A DNA stretch of 57,045 nt, from contig CAPXSA010000017.1 in assembly GCA_948735595.1 (NCBI GenBank), positions 1 through 57,045 on the forward strand, given 5' to 3'. A model generated the notes under the pieces. The model saw nothing but the letters and a program-made list of their open reading frames with translations, was not told where the DNA came from and did not search any database. A program made the translations under genes and the position numbers. Positions 18,091 through 26,259 of this stretch are shown one piece after another; the first letter of the stretch is position 1; each line of letters starts with the position of its first letter. The stretch comes from an uncultured Clostridia bacterium (GTDB taxonomy: Bacteria; Bacillota; Clostridia; TANB77; CAG-508).

Positions 18091-18252
18091 TTATTTTGCT
18101 TGCAAACTAGGATGACTTGGATTCGTCTTGGGAGTGAAATAAGCACAATCCGTATGAGATGTCATTTTCTTTTGATTAATATTTTCAAAAGAACAGTTGC
18201 CATCTTTTTGATATTTGCAATTCTCAGAACAATTAATATTAGTCAAAATCAT
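18091..18252 (-). CDS. Small cysteine-rich protein
   Basis: 53 codons, overlooked by a length cut-off. The frame reads CSENCKYQKDGNC early and DCAYF later, a Cys pattern shared by a widespread small clostridial protein family (often misnamed as a dehydratase). Four to five Cys suggest metal or disulfide binding. The start is uncertain: AAGGTG lies directly before the first ATG (18252), while a TTG two codons later (18246) has better spacing. The 147 bases up to nth contain no further gene. Confidence 0.65.
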   Translation of the reverse strand: MILTNINCSENCKYQKDGNCSFENINQKKMTSHTDCAYFTPKTNPSHPSLQAK

Positions 18253-18399
18253 CACCTTCTATTATGTAGTATAAGAAAAACAGACAAAAATATACATCAT
18301 TTTTACTGGGTTTTTCTTTATTCTAGGAGATTACACTTTCATTGTGTAATCGACGTAGAAGAAAGTTATAACGGATATTACAATTTCTTAATGATTTTA

Positions 18400-19038
18400 T
18401 CATTTAGAAATTGTTAATCTGTATTGACATAAATGATGAAGTGGACATTTTTCACATTGAGGATTTTGTGATTTACAAATATTTCTACCATGCCAAATCA
18501 AAATATGATTAGCATCTTTCCAATATTCTTTTGGAATTATTTTCAATAAATCTTGCTCAATTTTTTCAGGTTCACTTTGTTTAGAAAAACCAATACGATT
18601 AGAAATTCTTTTGGCATGTGTATCAACTGCAATTCCTTGTGGGTTATTAAATGCTTCTAACATAACAACATTAGCACTTTTTCTACCAACACCGGGAATA
18701 GACATTAGTTCGTTCATTGTTTGAGGAACTTCACCATGAAAATCTTTTAAAATTTTCTGAGAAGCGAGTTTCATATTTTTTGCTTTATTACGATAAAAAC
18801 CACAAGAATGAATAAGATTCTCTATTTGTTCTAATGGCATATCTGCAAAGTCTTGTGGAGTATGATATTTAGGAAAAAAGGTTTTAGTTACAATATTTAC
18901 TCTTTCATCTGTGCATTGAGCAGAAAGCATAACAGCTATCATCATCTCAAAAGGACTATTAAAGTCTAAGCTACATTTAGCATCAGGATATTCTTTTTTT
19001 AGTATTTCAAATATTTCAATTACTTGTTCTTTTTTCAT
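18400..19038 (-). CDS. nth: Endonuclease III
   Basis: About 212 residues from the ATG at 19038, preferred over the upstream ATG at 19092 because an AAAGG precedes it and the family start MKKEQVIEIFEIL follows. It is a DNA glycosylase/AP lyase for oxidised pyrimidines. Visible are the helix-hairpin-helix SIPGVGRKSANVV with the catalytic Lys region, the VDTHAKR segment with the catalytic Asp, and the [4Fe-4S] ligands in C-X6-C-X2-C-X5-C at the C-terminus (CKSQNPQCEKCPLHHLC). Confidence 0.95.
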   Translation of the reverse strand: MKKEQVIEIFEILKKEYPDAKCSLDFNSPFEMMIAVMLSAQCTDERVNIVTKTFFPKYHTPQDFADMPLEQIENLIHSCGFYRNKAKNMKLASQKILKDFHGEVPQTMNELMSIPGVGRKSANVVMLEAFNNPQGIAVDTHAKRISNRIGFSKQSEPEKIEQDLLKIIPKEYWKDANHILIWHGRNICKSQNPQCEKCPLHHLCQYRLTISK

Positions 19039-19185
19039 GTTATTTTGTACCTTTCCCATATTTAAAGTTTGATAATAGTATAACAGTTTCAAAATAAAAA
19101 ATCAAATAGAAGAGAACATAAATAGGTAACCGATAACGAAATAAGGAATATAATATTAGAAAAGGGATAGGAGGATAAAATAGAT

Positions 19186-19338
19186 ATGTTATGTGCATTA
19201 AAAAAGACCCTAGGGGTATGTTTGATAGGATTAGGGCTTGGGATTTTACTTGTTTTATTACTTCCTATATCAGGTTGGCTATTTGCTATAGGAATTGCTG
19301 TTGTAGCTATTGGCCTTGCATGGCTATCTTGCAAATGA
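19186..19338 (+). CDS. Small membrane protein, 50 residues
   Basis: MLCALKKTLGVCLIGLGLGI... with two hydrophobic stretches (about 11-28 and 30-47) split by a Pro-Ile-Ser-Gly-Trp turn, and a Shine-Dalgarno (AGGAGG). Similar tiny proteins occur throughout Clostridia and are often linked with sporulation. It lies 46 bases upstream of spoVM on the same strand, so the two are probably co-expressed. Confidence 0.7.
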   Translation: MLCALKKTLGVCLIGLGLGILLVLLLPISGWLFAIGIAVVAIGLAWLSCK

Positions 19339-19384
19339 AAAAATGAAATGTAAAAGTATTTTGGAAAAAGGAGAGTGAAAGGGT

Positions 19385-19462
19385 ATGACAATCGTTGTAA
19401 AGAAAGTTCCGAAGTGTTTAAGGGGAATTGTAAAACTCTTATTTGGAATTAAAGAAAAATAG
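19385..19462 (+). CDS. spoVM: Stage V sporulation protein M
   Basis: A 25-residue peptide, MTIVVKKVPKCLRGIVKLLF plus five residues, below normal ORF cut-offs. It aligns with B. subtilis SpoVM over its amphipathic helix: KVPK matches the KLPK with the conserved Pro9, and GIVK matches GIVR. SpoVM marks the convex forespore membrane and recruits SpoIVA to start coat assembly. Shine-Dalgarno AAAGGAGAG. The neighbour rpmB on the opposite strand is the same as in B. subtilis, which strongly supports the call. A sigma-E promoter was not clearly recognised. Confidence 0.88.
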   Translation: MTIVVKKVPKCLRGIVKLLFGIKEK

Positions 19463-19557
19463 TACATAAAATATGTATGTTTTTAAATAACAAGAAAAGA
19501 GGCTATTGATATAATAGTCTCATTTTATTTCTTATTTAAATTATTCATGGTAAAAAT

Positions 19558-19755
19558 TTAAGCTCTAACAACTTTTCCAGAACGTAAACATTTTGAACAA
19601 GCATGGATTGTTTTTGATTGACCATCAACAACAGCTTTTACTCTTCTTAGATTTGGCTTAAATGTTCTAGTTGCTCTTCTACTAACATGAGAACGAGCAA
19701 TACTAATTTTATTTCCATGAGATAATGTTTTTCCACAAATATCACATTTTGCCAT
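19558..19755 (-). CDS. rpmB: Ribosomal protein bL28
   Basis: 65 residues from the ATG at 19755, set by the GGAGG nine bases upstream; a longer frame to 19863 is not credible for L28. MAKCDICGK..HGN is the family start, and the zinc-binding form is kept: the first CxxC in the N-terminus and CSKCL near the end. Large-subunit protein of the 50S ribosome. Confidence 0.97.
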   Translation of the reverse strand: MAKCDICGKTLSHGNKISIARSHVSRRATRTFKPNLRRVKAVVDGQSKTIHACSKCLRSGKVVRA

Positions 19756-19890
19756 TGAACTGCACCTCCTATGTGAAATCTTAAATCGACTATTTATTAT
19801 ATTAACATACAATGCGAAAAAATACAAGGATTTTAACAAAAATAGTTTAGATTTTATAGCCAATATATTTGAATAGTAATTATTTCTTGC

Positions 19891-20580
19891 TTAATTGATT
19901 AAATCTTTAATAACTTCACCTGCTAAAATTAGTCCTGCCACAGAAGGTACAAAGCTAATACTAGCAGGTGTTTGCTTATATTCCTCATCAAAACGATGGG
20001 GAATTTCTTTGGAATATACTACTTTTAAATGGGATATTCCACGTTCCTTTAGTTCTTTTCTCATGACTTTGGCAAGAGGGCACACCGATGTCTTTGTAAT
20101 ATCAGCAACTTCAAACTGAGTAGGGTCTAGCTTATTTCCTGTTCCCATACAAGAAATAATAGGAATATGTCTTGTATTTGCTTCCTCAACTAGAGAAAGT
20201 TTAGAACTTACTGTATCAATAGCATCTACGATATAGTCATAGGAAGTAGAGAAAAGTTCGTCAGTCTTTCTACTATCATAAAAAGTTTGATAGGTGGTAA
20301 TTACTAAATTAGGATTAATTTTTAATAATCTTTCTTTTGCAACGTCTACTTTAGGCATATTAACAGTTGTAGTATCAGCAATTAATTGACGGTTGATATT
20401 GGTAATATCAATAACATCCTTATCCACTAAAGTAAGATGCCCAATACCACTACGAGCAAGTGCTTCAATAGTATAAGAGCCAACACCACCTAAGCCAAAA
20501 ACTGCGATATGAGCATTTTTTAACTTTTCTATATTTTCTTTTCCAATTAAATATTCTGTACGATTTAACCAATTCTCCAT
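19891..20580 (-). CDS. tcdA: tRNA threonylcarbamoyladenosine dehydratase
   Basis: 229 residues of the ThiF/E1-like family. TcdA (CsdL/YgdL) uses ATP to cyclise t6A37 of tRNA to the hydantoin form ct6A. Visible are the nucleotide-binding VFGLGGVGSY, the INRQ motif with an arginine finger (NINRQLIA), VDAIDT and CMGTGNKLDP, all typical of the TcdA branch rather than MoeB/ThiF. It lies alone between rpmB and the divergent ruvA. Confidence 0.9.
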   Translation of the reverse strand: MENWLNRTEYLIGKENIEKLKNAHIAVFGLGGVGSYTIEALARSGIGHLTLVDKDVIDITNINRQLIADTTTVNMPKVDVAKERLLKINPNLVITTYQTFYDSRKTDELFSTSYDYIVDAIDTVSSKLSLVEEANTRHIPIISCMGTGNKLDPTQFEVADITKTSVCPLAKVMRKELKERGISHLKVVYSKEIPHRFDEEYKQTPASISFVPSVAGLILAGEVIKDLIN

Positions 20581-20662
20581 TATATGAACTCCTTTAACAG
20601 GCTAAATTATATCATTAATATAAATAAGGGTCAATATACACAAACAAGAATTTGTAAAATAC

Positions 20663-20692
20663 TTGACTTTGTTTTTTTCTTTGTGATAAAAT
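20663..20692 (+). promoter_or_regulatory. Promoter of ruvA-rarA
   Basis: TTGACT, an 18-base spacer and TAAAAT, 39 bases before the ruvA start. Confidence 0.65.
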
Positions 20693-20731
20693 AGGCAAAG
20701 AATAAAATAGAAAACAAACGAGGAGAAAATT

Positions 20732-21349
20732 ATGTTAGCATATGTAAAAGGAACTTTAGAAATTAAAACAAAGGGATATATTGTAGTAGAAACAGGCGGG
20801 ATAGGATACAAAATATTTATGCCAGAATCTACAATTGAGAAACTAGGAGCAATAGGAGAGCAAATTAAAATTTTTACTTTTATGAGAGTAAGAGAAGATG
20901 ATGTTAGTTTATATGGCTTTATTACTAATGAAGAATTAAGAATGTTTGAACTTTTATTAAGTGTTAGTGGAATAGGGGCAAAAGGAGCGTTAACGATTTT
21001 GTCTAATATAACACCATCACAGTTTGCATTAGCAGTAATAGCAAATGATGTAGGATGCCTAAAAAAATTACCGGGAATAGGTCCTAAAACAGCACAAAGA
21101 ACAATTCTAGAATTAAAGGATAAATTAAAGAAAGAACAAGAAATTGCAGTATCAACAGAAGAAGAGGAAAACTCTTTCCAAGAGGCAATTTTAGAAGACG
21201 AAAAAGTATCAGAAGCAGTAAGTGCATTGCAAGTGTTAGGATATAGTAGGAAAGAAATAGCAGGGGCATTAGAAAAAATGGATATGAAATCTTTAAGTGT
21301 AGAAGATATTATTCGAAAGGGATTAGGGAACCTAGCAAAAGGAGTATAG
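20732..21349 (+). CDS. ruvA: Holliday junction helicase subunit RuvA
   Basis: 205 residues, full length: OB fold (about 1-62), two helix-hairpin-helix units (SVSGIGAKGAL and KLPGIGPKTAQRTILELK) that hold the junction DNA, an acidic linker, and a C-terminal domain III (about 158-205) that contacts RuvB. The next gene is rarA rather than ruvB, 3 bases downstream and sharing the transcript, so ruvB must lie elsewhere. Confidence 0.97.
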   Translation: MLAYVKGTLEIKTKGYIVVETGGIGYKIFMPESTIEKLGAIGEQIKIFTFMRVREDDVSLYGFITNEELRMFELLLSVSGIGAKGALTILSNITPSQFALAVIANDVGCLKKLPGIGPKTAQRTILELKDKLKKEQEIAVSTEEEENSFQEAILEDEKVSEAVSALQVLGYSRKEIAGALEKMDMKSLSVEDIIRKGLGNLAKGV

Positions 21350-21352
21350 ATT

Positions 21353-22600
21353 ATGGATTTAAGTAAGCCATTAGCTTATAGAATGAGCCCTAAAACGTTA
21401 GAGGACTATGTAGGGCAAGAGCATATATTAGGAAAAGATAAAGTTCTATATCGTACAATCAAGGCAGATAGGCTATCTAGTATTATTCTATGGGGGCCTC
21501 CGGGGTGTGGGAAAACATCTCTTGCGAGAGTAATTAGTAATACTACTAAATATAAGTTTATTAAGATTAATGCAGTAACTTCAGGTGTATCTGATATTAA
21601 GAATGCAGTGGAAACAGCACAAAATGCATTATTAAATCCATCGGGGAAATGTATTTTGTTTATCGATGAGATACATCGCTTTAATAAATTACAACAAGAT
21701 GCGCTTCTTCCTTTTGTAGAGAATGGAACTGTTATTTTAATTGGTGCCACAACTGAAAATCCATATTTTGAAGTTAACAAAGCCTTGATTTCAAGGTCTA
21801 TGGTATTTCATTTGCAACCATTAACAGATGAAGATATTTTTCAAGTACTGAAGAAGGCTTTAACGTCAACAGAAGGCTTAGCAAGTTATACTATTGAAGT
21901 AGAAGATAGTACGCTCAAAAAACTAGCGCAGACTTCTAATGGAGATGTAAGAACAGCTTTAAATGGATTAGAGGTAGCAGTACTTACCACTCAGATGGAT
22001 GATAAAGGCGTTATTGTGTTAACTGATGAAATAGTCAAAGAATGTGTACAGACTAGAAAAGCAGTTTTTGATAAAAGTGGAGATAGCCACTATGATAATA
22101 TTAGTGCATTTATTAAATCCATGCGTGGAACAGACCCTGATGCAGCACTATTTTATTTAGCAAGAGCATTAAATGCAGGGGAAGACCCAGTATTTATGGC
22201 CAGAAGAATTGTGATTGCAGCAGCAGAAGACGTAGGAATGGCAAATCCAAATGCACTAGTCATAGCAACTTCAGCGATGCAAGCAGTGACTATGGTAGGA
22301 ATGCCAGAAGCAAGAATTATTTTAGCAGAGGCGGCAGTATATGTAGCGACTTCTAAAAAATCAAATGCTTCATATTTAGGAATTAATAGAGCATTAGAAG
22401 ATGTAGCAAATAAAGATACAGGTACTATTCCAATGCACATACGTAATGCACCGGCGGAGGGAATGGCAAAAGAAGGATATGGAGTAGGATACAAATATCC
22501 ACATGATTATCCAGGACACTTTGTGGAACAGCAGTATTTACCAGATAAGATGATAGGGATAAAATATTATATTCCTGATGATACAGTAGAATGTGAATGA
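21353..22600 (+). CDS. rarA: Replication-associated recombination protein A (AAA+ ATPase)
   Basis: 415 residues, full length for RarA/MgsA. Walker A is GPPGCGKT (48-55), Walker B is LFIDEIHRFN near 103-112, and sensor 1 is in GATTENP. The C-terminal half has the MgsA tetramerisation domain (RGTDPDAALFYLARAL..GEDP..ARR, then KEGYGVGYKYPHDYPGH and YLPD). It acts at stalled forks with the clamp loader and SSB. The Shine-Dalgarno lies inside the end of ruvA, so the two genes are translationally close. It is not RuvB: the C-terminal winged helix of RuvB is absent. Confidence 0.96.
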   Translation: MDLSKPLAYRMSPKTLEDYVGQEHILGKDKVLYRTIKADRLSSIILWGPPGCGKTSLARVISNTTKYKFIKINAVTSGVSDIKNAVETAQNALLNPSGKCILFIDEIHRFNKLQQDALLPFVENGTVILIGATTENPYFEVNKALISRSMVFHLQPLTDEDIFQVLKKALTSTEGLASYTIEVEDSTLKKLAQTSNGDVRTALNGLEVAVLTTQMDDKGVIVLTDEIVKECVQTRKAVFDKSGDSHYDNISAFIKSMRGTDPDAALFYLARALNAGEDPVFMARRIVIAAAEDVGMANPNALVIATSAMQAVTMVGMPEARIILAEAAVYVATSKKSNASYLGINRALEDVANKDTGTIPMHIRNAPAEGMAKEGYGVGYKYPHDYPGHFVEQQYLPDKMIGIKYYIPDDTVECE

Positions 22601-22630
22601 TTATTTTATCACTTTAGCGATTAGAAATAG

Positions 22631-22673
22631 AAAGAAGAGACACTAGCTTTTACACTAGCGCCTCTTCTTTTTA
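22631..22673 (+). terminator. Terminator after rarA
   Basis: AAGAAGAG...CTAG pairs with CTAG...CTCTTC, followed by five T. Confidence 0.85.
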
Positions 22674-22707
22674 TTCCTTTCACACAATGTGCGAAAGAGT
22701 AGGAGCA

Positions 22708-23250
22708 TTAGTCAATACTTTCACCCAATTCCCCGTCGGGAGAAGTAAGGTCTCCAGATTCCAAAGGCATGCTGGCACCTTTCAACTGACGATAGGAAGT
22801 GGCTTTCCTTCCGGGGACTTTGCCAAGGGCTTTGTCGCGGTCAGAAAACTTGGTTTGCGGGCGATAACGCCGGTCTTTGGTGGTATGCCCATCTTTTTTA
22901 GCGGGATACATGTGAGCGGGACCAGAATCAGTTATAGCAAAACGGCTATGAGCGTCCTCGTGTTCACAACTGTCCTCAGGCTCGTGAGTAGCAGAATCTA
23001 CGTCTACTACGTGCTCCTCGGCAGTATCGCTACTGGGGAGAAGAGCTTCCTGCTCGCCAGAGGAAAGCAGGGCGGCCTGCTCAGCACGGTACTCAGCCCA
23101 CATGGAGTCCTCCTGCTGAGCGATGAGGCGTTCTTCGGCGATACGCCTTCCGAAAGCTACATCAGCAAGACGCTTTTGGGCAGTTACTTTAGTAGCCTCC
23201 CCGCAAAGGACATTGGCGTGCCTCCGATTTGCTTTACTATTGAAACTCAT
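22708..23250 (-). CDS. GC-rich orphan protein A
   Basis: 180 residues from the ATG at 23250, which follows AAAGGAG. Hydrophilic and charged, with no membrane segment and no domain I recognise; the N-terminal half is a Glu/Ala-rich helix and the rest looks disordered. Base composition and codon use (GCC, CTG, GAG, CGC, CGG) are unlike every neighbour, which points to recent transfer. CGG occurs in frame twice (23226 and 22872). If CGG caused a +1 shift, the first would truncate the protein about 14 codons later, so expression in this host is doubtful. The opposite strand also has a 194-codon open frame, a common artefact in GC-rich DNA. Confidence 0.6.
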   Translation of the reverse strand: MSFNSKANRRHANVLCGEATKVTAQKRLADVAFGRRIAEERLIAQQEDSMWAEYRAEQAALLSSGEQEALLPSSDTAEEHVVDVDSATHEPEDSCEHEDAHSRFAITDSGPAHMYPAKKDGHTTKDRRYRPQTKFSDRDKALGKVPGRKATSYRQLKGASMPLESGDLTSPDGELGESID

Positions 23251-23327
23251 GAATATTGCTCCTTTCAATGAGATATAAGTAATATTATAGCACCATACAA
23301 TGGAAGAGTCAATACTAAAAGACAAGC

Positions 23328-23359
23328 AAAAAGCCAACTTCCTTGAGAAAATTGGCTTT
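23328..23359 (-). terminator. Terminator of the NfeD-SPFH operon
   Basis: On the minus strand AAAGCCAA pairs with TTGGCTTT and is followed by a T-run, just after the SPFH stop codon. Confidence 0.85.
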
Positions 23360-23367
23360 GCTTTAAA

Positions 23368-24276
23368 TTATTCTGATTTCTTTTTATCTTTAAAGATTTC
23401 TGCAGCAGAACCTAAACTACTTAAAGCTTTCGTTGCTTCAAAAGGTATAAATATCTTGTTAGCTTCGCCTTGAGCCACTTCTTTTAATGCTTCTAAAGAT
23501 TTTAATTGTACTAGTTTTTCACTAGGATTTGATTTCATCATAGCATCATATACTAAATGAATTTCTTCAGCTTTTGCTTCAGCTACTTTCTTAATGGCTT
23601 CAGCTTCACCAGTTGCACGTCTTATTTTTGATTCCTTATCAGCTTCAGCTTCTAGAATAGCTGCTTCTTTTTTACCTTCAGCAAGAGTGATAGCAGATTG
23701 TCTTTCACCTTCAGCTTGAAGAATTAAAGCTCTTTTATTTCTTTCTGCATTCATTTGTTTTTCCATAGCATCACGAATGTCAGCAGGTGGAGTAATATCT
23801 TTAATTTCAACTCTATCTACTTTACAACCCCATTGGTCAGTTGCTTCATCTAAGATAACTCTTAATTTATCATTGATAGCATCACGAGAACTAAATGTAT
23901 CATCTAAGTCCATTTTACCAACAATATCACGAATAGTTGTAATTGCTAAATATTCAATACCTTTCTTTAAACTCTGAATTTCATAAACTGCTTTAGCAGG
24001 GTCTGTTACTCTATAGAATACTACTGTATCAATAGTAATAGTAACATTGTCTTGTGTAATAACACCTTGTGGTGGAATATCCATGGTTTGTTGTTTTAAA
24101 CTTACCACGCTACGAACATGGTCAACAAATGGAATAATAATGGTAAGACCAGCATCAGCTACTTTATGAAACTTACCAAGTCTTTCTATAATGTATACTT
24201 CTGATTGTTTTACTATTTTAATTGTGTTAAATGCAATAATTAAAATAATAACTAATAGGACTAATAAAATCCACAT
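23368..24276 (-). CDS. SPFH/stomatin-like membrane protease-associated protein
   Basis: 302 residues: one N-terminal membrane helix (about 2-20), the SPFH/Band 7 domain (about 22-190, with the conserved VSLKQQTMDIPPQ and VFYRVTDPAKAVYEI), and a long Ala/Glu-rich coiled coil (about 185-265). This is the QmcA/stomatin type (slipin) that forms large ring assemblies in the membrane. It follows an NfeD gene, the standard pairing: NfeD's OB domain is thought to bind the SPFH partner and contribute to membrane microdomains. Confidence 0.92.
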   Translation of the reverse strand: MWILLVLLVIILIIAFNTIKIVKQSEVYIIERLGKFHKVADAGLTIIIPFVDHVRSVVSLKQQTMDIPPQGVITQDNVTITIDTVVFYRVTDPAKAVYEIQSLKKGIEYLAITTIRDIVGKMDLDDTFSSRDAINDKLRVILDEATDQWGCKVDRVEIKDITPPADIRDAMEKQMNAERNKRALILQAEGERQSAITLAEGKKEAAILEAEADKESKIRRATGEAEAIKKVAEAKAEEIHLVYDAMMKSNPSEKLVQLKSLEALKEVAQGEANKIFIPFEATKALSSLGSAAEIFKDKKKSE

Positions 24277-24319
24277 AAAATTTTCCTCCTTTTATTTTAT
24301 AAAATATTAATAACATAAA

Positions 24320-24772
24320 TTAAACATTTTCTTCTACAGGTTTTGAAGTTTTAGCAGATACAACAGCTTTTACACCATCAATTGCTAATACAAAAACCTC
24401 TGTATCTTTGGCAATAATTTCTTCATTTTGACATTTGGCAGACCAAACTTGACCATCTACTTTAATCTGTCCTGTACTTTGGGTAGAATTGATGTCTTGT
24501 AAGACAATTGCTTTTTTACCAACAATAGAGAAGGCATTCGTTACTATTGTTTTACTTTTTTGGTTAAGTTTTCTAGCAAGTGGTCTAGTAAAGAAAATGA
24601 ACACAGCAGAAGAAATAACAAATACAGTAGTTTGAACAATAATATTGTCAGTAAAGAAACTAGTAATCATGCCACAGAAACTACCAACACTTAACCAAAT
24701 AACTAAAAATCCTGGAGTGATAATTTCTGCAACGGCAAAAATGCCAATTAAAAGTAACCAAATTGTCCACAT
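24320..24772 (-). CDS. Short NfeD-like membrane protein
   Basis: 150 residues: two to three membrane helices (about 1-75) and a C-terminal OB-fold domain (about 80-140, IVGKKAIVLQDI..GQIKVDGQVWSA). This is the short form, without the N-terminal ClpP-like protease domain of long NfeD. It is the first gene of a two-gene operon with the SPFH protein 43 bases downstream. Confidence 0.9.
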   Translation of the reverse strand: MWTIWLLLIGIFAVAEIITPGFLVIWLSVGSFCGMITSFFTDNIIVQTTVFVISSAVFIFFTRPLARKLNQKSKTIVTNAFSIVGKKAIVLQDINSTQSTGQIKVDGQVWSAKCQNEEIIAKDTEVFVLAIDGVKAVVSAKTSKPVEENV

Positions 24773-24936
24773 AGAAATAAATCTCCTTTTTATTAATTTG
24801 CAATTTATATTATACTATATTCTAGAACAAATTGGAATATGTTTTGCAAAAAAAATGTCGAGAATTTAACTAAGGATTTGTTGTGAAAAGCTGAATTTTA
24901 TGATATAAAGTTATTAAAAATCATTTGGAGAAAAAC

Positions 24937-25920
24937 ATGGAAAAAAATAATTATTATTATACTTTTAAAAAGATTATAAGAGAATGCAATGTAACTAATA
25001 CCTATAAAATGGCTTGGGCGAAAGCGATTGTTGAGATAGCTTGTGAAAGTACACCAACCCAAGAAGTTACTACAATATATTTAAAAGATATAGCAGAAAA
25101 AATGATGAAATATTACTGGAATCAAACTATATTTTTTAATTTAGTACAAGGAAGCAATTTGCAAGAAACACCATTAATTGTACAGCATGTTAAAGAATTA
25201 ATAAAAAAGTATTATGATAGTAGACAGACTAAAAAACCAGAAAGGTTTGAGAGAATAGAAGAATATTTAAAAAGTAATATGGAAAAGGAATATGCTCAAT
25301 GTCTAATTCAAGTAACCAAGACATTAAAAGCAGATGTAAGTTGGAGATTTACTGTGATAAGAGGAGAAAATAATAATGGAATATATCAATACAAAAAAGG
25401 TGACAAAAAACTAGAGATACTAACAGAGAACTTAAAGACATTGCAAGAAAACTGTGAAGATTTATTTGACTTAATTAATTATAGATGGGGAATGATATTA
25501 GAAACCTTTAATACTGCACCAAGAATTAATAAAAAGGTAAAAATTATAGACGAACAGGCGATAAAAAGAAATTCTTTATCAAAATTTAAGAAATATTTAG
25601 ATGTAGAAAATCCAACAAGAAAGTGTTTTTTATGTGGAAAAGAGATTAAAGAGGAAGAGCTAAGCATAGATCATGTTGTTCCTTGGTCATATTTATATTC
25701 AGACGATTTATGGAATTTAGTGTATGTGCATAAATCATGCAATTCGACTAAAAACAATGTAATACCATTAGAAGTTGAAATTATTAAGTTAGAAGAAAGA
25801 AACAAGGAGATGTTACAAAAATTAAAGAAACAAGGAAAACAAGATAAGATAATGGATGAACTAGAATTAGCAATTGAAAAAAATTATGTAAGAAAATTTT
25901 GGATAGGTTGCAAAAGTTAA
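24937..25920 (+). CDS. HNH endonuclease-domain protein
   Basis: 327 residues from the ATG at 24937 (Shine-Dalgarno TTGGAG); the frame extends 4 codons upstream to a TTG that overlaps that site. The N-terminal 200 residues are helical and unrecognised, while residues about 228-275 form an HNH module: CFLCGKEI, then SIDHVVPWSY, then NLVYVHKSCNSTKNN, giving a zinc-binding Cys pair, the catalytic His and the final Asn/His. Such stand-alone HNH proteins are usually defence or mobile-element nucleases. There is no methylase or partner gene nearby. Confidence 0.8.
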   Translation: MEKNNYYYTFKKIIRECNVTNTYKMAWAKAIVEIACESTPTQEVTTIYLKDIAEKMMKYYWNQTIFFNLVQGSNLQETPLIVQHVKELIKKYYDSRQTKKPERFERIEEYLKSNMEKEYAQCLIQVTKTLKADVSWRFTVIRGENNNGIYQYKKGDKKLEILTENLKTLQENCEDLFDLINYRWGMILETFNTAPRINKKVKIIDEQAIKRNSLSKFKKYLDVENPTRKCFLCGKEIKEEELSIDHVVPWSYLYSDDLWNLVYVHKSCNSTKNNVIPLEVEIIKLEERNKEMLQKLKKQGKQDKIMDELELAIEKNYVRKFWIGCKS

Positions 25921-25929
25921 GAAAAAATC

Positions 25930-25958
25930 TTGCTTTTCTTATAGAAACATGTTAAAAT
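25930..25958 (+). promoter_or_regulatory. Promoter of the pheST T-box leader
   Basis: TTGCTT, a 17-base spacer and TAAAAT, just ahead of the leader. Confidence 0.55.
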
Positions 25959-25974
25959 ATTTGAGAAAATAAAA

Positions 25975-26216
25975 AAACAAGAAAAAAGCAAAGTAAGTAA
26001 AAGAAACTTTGAAACAGAGAGATAAACCATTGGTTGAGAGTTTATTATCATAACTTTTATTGAAATTTCACTTTTTTAGGACTTTTTTTGAAATGCCAAA
26101 GTAGGAAAAAGCGTTAGCCACGTTATAGCTATAATGAGATTAGTAAATAAAAACTAATAAAATTAGGTGGTACCACGAGTTATTCGTCCTAAATAAGGAT
26201 GGAATAACTCGTTTTT
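25975..26216 (+). promoter_or_regulatory. T-box riboswitch (tRNA-Phe responsive)
   Basis: The T-box sequence AGGTGGTACCACG is at 26165-26177. It overlaps a strong terminator, ACGAGTTATTC.TCCT pairing with AGGA.GGAATAACTCGT and then TTTTT (26175-26216). The upstream 170 bases contain an AGAGAG element and helices expected of stem I. Uncharged tRNA would pair with the T-box, prevent the terminator and switch on pheST. The specifier should be a Phe codon; a TTC near 26068 is a candidate, not proven. The leader boundary at the 5' side is approximate. Confidence 0.9.
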
Positions 26217-26225
26217 GTCAGTTTT

Positions 26226-26238
26226 GGGGACACACCTT
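26226..26238 (+). repeat. GGGGACA-type repeat fragment in the pheS leader
   Basis: GGGGACACACCTT matches the arm of the inverted repeat at 55536-55586 with one difference. It lies between the T-box terminator and the pheS Shine-Dalgarno. Confidence 0.5.
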
Positions 26239-26259
26239 AAAATAGAAGGAGGAAAACAA

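Noticed and set aside
18100..18417. 105-codon plus-strand frame
   Set aside because: It is antisense to the small Cys-rich gene and the end of nth, has no ribosome site, and shows no protein features.
22687..23271. 194-codon frame opposite orphan A
   Set aside because: An open antisense frame is common in GC-rich DNA. The minus-strand frame has a proper ribosome site (AAAGGAG) and start; the plus-strand frame has none.
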